Below, one piece after another: positions 6,528 through 9,113 of a stretch of DNA of 9,113 nt. The notes under the pieces were generated by a model, which had not been told where the DNA came from, did no database searches, and worked only from the letters and a program-made list of their open reading frames with translations. The stretch's first letter is position 1. Every line of letters starts with the position of its first letter. The position numbers and the translations under genes are program-made. Location: assembly GCA_964373855.1 (NCBI GenBank), contig CAYJWL010000033.1:1-9113 (forward strand). The letters run 5' to 3'. The stretch comes from CAYJWL01 sp964373855 (GTDB lineage: Bacteria; Patescibacteriota; Andersenbacteria; UBA10190).

Positions 6528-6562
6528 TGTAATTTGTAACTTGTAATTTGTAATCTGTAATT
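6528..6562 (+). repeat. Five-copy heptanucleotide tandem repeat TGTAAYY between nfo and the glycosylase gene
   Basis: Five consecutive 7-base units run without a gap: TGTAATT, TGTAACT, TGTAATT, TGTAATC, TGTAATT. They begin two bases after the nfo stop and fill most of the 58-base spacer. No hairpin is formed. This may be a slippage-prone spacer or a protein binding array; no known function is recognised. Confidence 0.85.
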
Positions 6563-6583
6563 GGTGCGGAAATCTAATCAATC

Positions 6584-7225
6584 ATGAGCCGAGAAGAAAA
6601 ACACGCCGCTCTCGCAAGGCTAAATGCTGAATGGAGCAAGAAAGAGCTACCGCTGGCATCAGCCGCAACTAACGATGTTCCGGGTGAAGGCAATCCTGAC
6701 GCCGCAGTGCTCTTTGTCGGGGAAGGACCGGGCAAGGACGAAGATGTACAGGGACGCCCATTTGTTGGTGCCGCTGGCAGGTTTTTAAATGAACTCCTAG
6801 AGTCTATCGGCTGGCAGCGGGAAAATGTTTTCATCGGCAATGTTATAAAACACCGTCCGCCGGGCAACCGGGATCCGCTGCCCGATGAAATTGCCGCCTA
6901 TTCCCCCTGGCTCGACGAACAGGTGAAGATCATTCAACCAAAGTTAATTGTAACGCTGGGGCGGTATTCGATGGAGCATTTTCTAGGCCCGGGGCTTTCT
7001 ATCTCTAAAATCCACGGGCAGCCCAAACGCCGCTCCGACGGGCAAGTTGTCCTGCCGATGTATCACCCCGCCGCGGCTCTCTACCGCGGCAACCTGCGGG
7101 AAGTTCTGACGGCAGATTTTAAGAAAATCCCAAAAGTTCTGAAGTTAATTAAGGAGGGTAAATTTAAGGAGGAGCCTGCCACCGCCAAGGCTGCAGTGGC
7201 CGAAGCACAAAAAACTTTGCTCTAA
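6584..7225 (+). CDS. Family-4-like uracil-DNA glycosylase lacking the iron-sulfur cysteines
   Basis: This 213-residue enzyme should remove uracil from DNA, producing the abasic site that endonuclease IV, encoded just upstream, cleaves. Family-4/5 superfamily motifs are clear: VPGEGNPDA (32-40), the water-activating motif 1 GEGPGKDED (46-54) with GRPFVGAAG, the NVIKHRPPGNRDPLPDEI block (86-103), IVTLGRYS (122-129), and motif 2 HPAAALY (161-167). Family-4 enzymes normally hold a [4Fe-4S] cluster with four cysteines: two in an N-terminal CxxC, one before RPPGNR, and one sixteen residues later. Here the protein contains no cysteine at all. The matching positions are about Lys19, Leu22, His90 and Tyr106. 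The C-terminus has an extra Lys/Glu/Ala-rich tail after about residue 186. The ATG at 6584 has only a weak GCGGA upstream at long spacing. The assignment to the superfamily is firm; the exact subfamily is less certain. Confidence 0.92.
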   Translation: MSREEKHAALARLNAEWSKKELPLASAATNDVPGEGNPDAAVLFVGEGPGKDEDVQGRPFVGAAGRFLNELLESIGWQRENVFIGNVIKHRPPGNRDPLPDEIAAYSPWLDEQVKIIQPKLIVTLGRYSMEHFLGPGLSISKIHGQPKRRSDGQVVLPMYHPAAALYRGNLREVLTADFKKIPKVLKLIKEGKFKEEPATAKAAVAEAQKTLL

Positions 7226-7282
7226 GATAAGAATGTGGCTATGTTGTTGGATACCCGTCTTCGAAAAGGCCGGTAAAACAAC

Positions 7283-7365
7283 GCGGACGTGGTGGAACGG
7301 CATACACGCAGCCTTGAGGTGGCTGTGGGCGCGAGCCCGTGGAGGTTCAAATCCTCTCGTCCGCA
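7283..7365 (+). tRNA. tRNA-Leu (anticodon GAG)
   Basis: A full class II tRNA cloverleaf can be folded by eye. The acceptor stem GCGGACG (7283-7289) pairs perfectly with CGTCCGC (7358-7364), with A7365 as discriminator base. The D-stem is GTG/CAC. The anticodon stem CAGCC/GGCTG (7309-7313 with 7321-7325) encloses the loop TTGAGGT, giving anticodon GAG at 7316-7318, which reads CUC and CUU leucine codons. The long variable arm GGGC-GCGA-GCCC is typical of Leu, and the T-arm has GGTTCAAAT. The 3' CCA is not encoded (ACAA follows) and must be added by a nucleotidyltransferase. It lies in the 255-base gap between the glycosylase gene and pyrF; I see no clear promoter or terminator of its own, and the rest of the gap holds nothing recognisable. 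Confidence 0.95.
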
Positions 7366-7466
7366 CAACTTTGTGTTTATAGGTGTGCCGTAATAAAATT
7401 CCTGGATACGTTCTATCGCCTGCATTGGGCAGCGCGAAGCGTAGGTAGTTCTTATGACAACTAAAT

Positions 7467-7472
7467 AGGAGG
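7467..7472 (+). promoter_or_regulatory. Ribosome binding site of pyrF
   Basis: A perfect AGGAGG lies eight bases before the ATG at 7481. This is the strongest SD in the window and fixes the pyrF start. Confidence 0.85.
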
Positions 7473-7480
7473 TTCTCGCC

Positions 7481-8194
7481 ATGAACCCGCACGAACGCAT
7501 TATTCCCGCCCTCGATGTTGCCTCGCTCGCAGATGCCGAATCAATGGTGAAAGATTTGGCGCCTCACGTCGGCCCATTCAAAGTCGGGCTTGAGCTGCTT
7601 CATTCTGAAGGCACACCCCAAGTTGTGCAGAAAATGCACAGCTTAGGCGCGAGAGTTTTTGCAGACGTAAAGCTGAAAGATATCCCGAACACCGTCGCTG
7701 GTGCTGCAAGAGCGATTGCGCGACTCGGCGTGGCTATGTTCAATGTGCACGCCTCCGGCGGCATCGAGATGATGAGAGCAGCCGTTGAGAACAAAGGAGC
7801 TGCAAACGTACTGGCCGTGACGGTCCTGACATCAATGGACCAGGCCACATGCATTCGTATATATGGTGATCGTCCCGAGGTTGTTGTGCTAAAGTTCGCG
7901 CTTGAGGCAAAGGAGGCAGGTGCCGATGGCATCATTTGTTCACCTGGAGACCTGCCGCTGCTTAAGCCACGATCCGAACTTATCGGCATGATCTATGTCA
8001 CACCGGGAGTTCGGCCCCAGTGGGCAACCGCTAACGACCAGAAACGGATCATGACTCCGGCTGATGCTATCAGAGTGGGTGCTGACTACCTGGTCATTGG
8101 TCGCCCGATCCTCAAGCCGCCAGCAGAGATTGGCTCGCCAGTTGATGCGGCAAAGCGGATTGCTGATGAAATTGCTGAAGCATTTGTGGCGTGA
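7481..8194 (+). CDS. pyrF: Orotidine 5'-phosphate decarboxylase
   Basis: PyrF converts OMP to UMP, the last step of de novo UMP synthesis, in the cytoplasm. The 237-residue TIM-barrel protein matches the usual length of the bacterial PyrF group. The active-site pieces are in place: Asp12 in PALDVA, Lys34 in PFKVGLEL, the signature FADVKLKDIPNT with Asp62, Lys64 and Asp67 (family DxKxxDIPNT), NVHASGG (88-94), the phosphate-binding VTPGVRP (173-179), and VIGRPIL (205-211) with Arg208. The start is set by AGGAGG eight bases upstream. It follows tRNA-Leu after 115 bases without a recognised terminator and leads after 32 bases into a phosphoribosyltransferase-like gene, giving a two-gene pyrimidine operon closed by a terminator. 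No attenuator or PyrR-type site is visible. Confidence 0.97.
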   Translation: MNPHERIIPALDVASLADAESMVKDLAPHVGPFKVGLELLHSEGTPQVVQKMHSLGARVFADVKLKDIPNTVAGAARAIARLGVAMFNVHASGGIEMMRAAVENKGAANVLAVTVLTSMDQATCIRIYGDRPEVVVLKFALEAKEAGADGIICSPGDLPLLKPRSELIGMIYVTPGVRPQWATANDQKRIMTPADAIRVGADYLVIGRPILKPPAEIGSPVDAAKRIADEIAEAFVA

Positions 8195-8213
8195 TTCCAA
8201 ACTCATGAAGCAT

Positions 8214-8219
8214 AAAGGA
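8214..8219 (+). promoter_or_regulatory. Ribosome binding site of the phosphoribosyltransferase-like gene
   Basis: AAAGGA lies seven bases upstream of the ATG at 8227 in the 32-base gap after pyrF. It is a moderate SD that supports independent re-initiation within the operon. Confidence 0.6.
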
Positions 8220-8226
8220 ACCAACC

Positions 8227-8982
8227 ATGCTGTCACACTCTGAAATCACTGATCTTATCGCTAATCGGCACAACAGCCCGCTGGATATCCTCCAACAACT
8301 TGGCGGATATTACGAATGTCCCAAAAATGCCTCTGGCAAGCGGTTGGGACCGCTCGTTGGCTATGCCGGCACTTACGAGCCAGGGAAGCAGTATGTGGGC
8401 GATGTGTACGCCAACTTTGCTATCGCCGAGGAGTATCCTCCCGTCATGCAGCATTATGCCGTACGGATGTATAGAGCTCTTAGTGAAGTACTACCCGACA
8501 TCGACGTCTTTCTGGGGGCTCCCCGAGGAGGCGAAAGTTTCGCGGATAAGCTGGCACTGCAGTATAGCAAAGGGTACCGCTATCCGGAAAAGCAGGTAAC
8601 GGCCCTAGCCACAGCCAGCCAGCGGGAACAATCGCAGCTGGTGTTTAAACGGCACGAAATTGAAAAGGGTGAGCGCGTGGCGCTGGTGGAAGATGTCGCG
8701 AACAACTTCACCACGACTGCTCAACTGGCTGATCTCGTACACGAATACGGCGGTCAAGCCGTGGCGCTGGTTTGCATCTTCAACAGATCACCGCACATCA
8801 AACATGAGTTTCGCCATGGCGGGCTTACCTTGCCTGTTATCAGTCTAGTCTGGAAACGGATGCCAGAGTATAAGCAGGAGGATCCGGCGGTGGCAGACGA
8901 TATAGCCGCCGGCAACGTTATCTGGAAACCAAAGGACGAATGGGAAAAACTGACAGTGGCGATGGCGCAAGCTCCTAAGTAA
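8227..8982 (+). CDS. Divergent orotate phosphoribosyltransferase-like protein
   Basis: This 251-residue protein has the outline of a type I phosphoribosyltransferase and most likely makes OMP from orotate and PRPP, feeding pyrF just upstream. Visible marks are: VFLGAPRGGESFADKLAL (94-111), matching the conserved GG pyrophosphate loop; LVFKRHEIEKGERVALVEDV (split: LVFKRHEIEKG at 138-148, ERVALVEDV at 149-157), matching the strand and acidic pair of the PRPP site; and FNRS after the next strand. The PRPP loop is unusual: after VEDV it reads ANNFTTT, whereas the family consensus has a Thr-Gly pair (xxTGxT/S). The protein is also longer than typical PyrE (about 210 residues), with an extended N-terminal region and a C-terminal WKPKDEWEKL tail. 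Function as PyrE is inferred from operon position; another phosphoribosyltransferase activity or a PRPP-binding regulator is possible. It ends 37 bases before a strong terminator hairpin. Confidence 0.8.
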   Translation: MLSHSEITDLIANRHNSPLDILQQLGGYYECPKNASGKRLGPLVGYAGTYEPGKQYVGDVYANFAIAEEYPPVMQHYAVRMYRALSEVLPDIDVFLGAPRGGESFADKLALQYSKGYRYPEKQVTALATASQREQSQLVFKRHEIEKGERVALVEDVANNFTTTAQLADLVHEYGGQAVALVCIFNRSPHIKHEFRHGGLTLPVISLVWKRMPEYKQEDPAVADDIAAGNVIWKPKDEWEKLTVAMAQAPK

Positions 8983-9019
8983 CTTTCCTATTCGGTTAGG
9001 CGTACAATCAACAGCCTGC

Positions 9020-9049
9020 GCCGTTCTCATAGAACGGCTTTTTTCTTTT
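9020..9049 (+). terminator. Rho-independent terminator of the pyrF operon
   Basis: A perfect 8-bp GC-rich stem (GCCGTTCT at 9020-9027 with AGAACGGC at 9031-9038, loop CAT) is followed by TTTTTTCTTTT. It begins 37 bases after the stop codon of the phosphoribosyltransferase-like gene and is the best plus-strand terminator in the window. Confidence 0.93.
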
Positions 9050-9060
9050 CTGACTTAATT

Positions 9061-9113
9061 GAAGGGTTTACCCAGAGCTTGTCGAAGGGTTTACCCAGAG
9101 CTTGTCGAAGGGT
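9061..9113 (-). repeat. 23-bp tandem repeat, about 2.3 copies, running off the window end
   Basis: The unit GAAGGGTTTACCCAGAGCTTGTC occurs at 9061-9083 and 9084-9106 without change, and seven bases of a third copy reach the window edge. On the minus strand each junction contains CCCTTCGACAAGCTCTGGG, one base different from the repeat inside nfo. GGGTTTACCC is itself a small palindrome (GGGT/ACCC). The array starts just after the pyrF operon terminator and probably continues beyond the window. Confidence 0.9.

Noticed and set aside
7226..7282. Promoter for tRNA-Leu
   Set aside because: The best pair (TTGGAT at 7247-7252 and TAAAAC at 7274-7279) is 21 bases apart, which is too far for a convincing sigma-70 site.
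7145..7500. Minus-strand open frames of 92 and 115 codons across the tRNA region
   Set aside because: They run antisense through the tRNA-Leu gene and into pyrF and the glycosylase gene; they are the familiar false frames produced by reverse-reading a tRNA.
9061..9113. Possible CRISPR array
   Set aside because: The units are directly joined with no spacers between them and no cas gene is present.

Overview
The window looks like a chromosomal segment of about 50% GC from an uncultured bacterium. Compact gene packing, weak or absent Shine-Dalgarno (SD) sites before most housekeeping genes, short tandem AT-rich spacers, and dispersed CCCTTCGACAAGCTC-type repeats together hint at the Patescibacteria (candidate phyla radiation). 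That placement is inference and is not proven by any single gene. One secreted protein instead resembles families common in the Planctomycetes/PVC group.

Layout: positions 2-4029 carry a plus-strand housekeeping block: the end of nusA (transcription elongation/termination), tig (trigger factor), clpP (protease subunit) and rny (membrane-anchored ribonuclease Y). It joins transcription, nascent-chain folding, protein turnover and mRNA decay. The usual neighbours infB (after nusA) and clpX (after clpP) are absent. Positions 4041-5424 hold a single minus-strand gene with a signal peptide, a good SD and its own terminator. Positions 5570-7225 carry two DNA-repair genes: an endonuclease IV (nfo) and a family-4-like uracil-DNA glycosylase, consecutive steps of base-excision repair, separated by a five-copy heptanucleotide repeat. 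A tRNA-Leu(GAG) gene lies at 7283-7365. Positions 7481-8982 hold pyrF and a divergent orotate phosphoribosyltransferase-like gene, which together would complete the last two steps of UMP synthesis. A strong rho-independent terminator follows. The window ends inside a 23-bp tandem repeat related to the repeat found inside nfo.

No CRISPR array, transposase, phage gene or recognisable defence system is present. The most unusual signals are a repeat element plus a perfect 15-bp inverted repeat inside the nfo reading frame, a uracil-DNA glycosylase that has lost all four iron-sulfur cysteines, and a phosphoribosyltransferase with a non-canonical PRPP loop.
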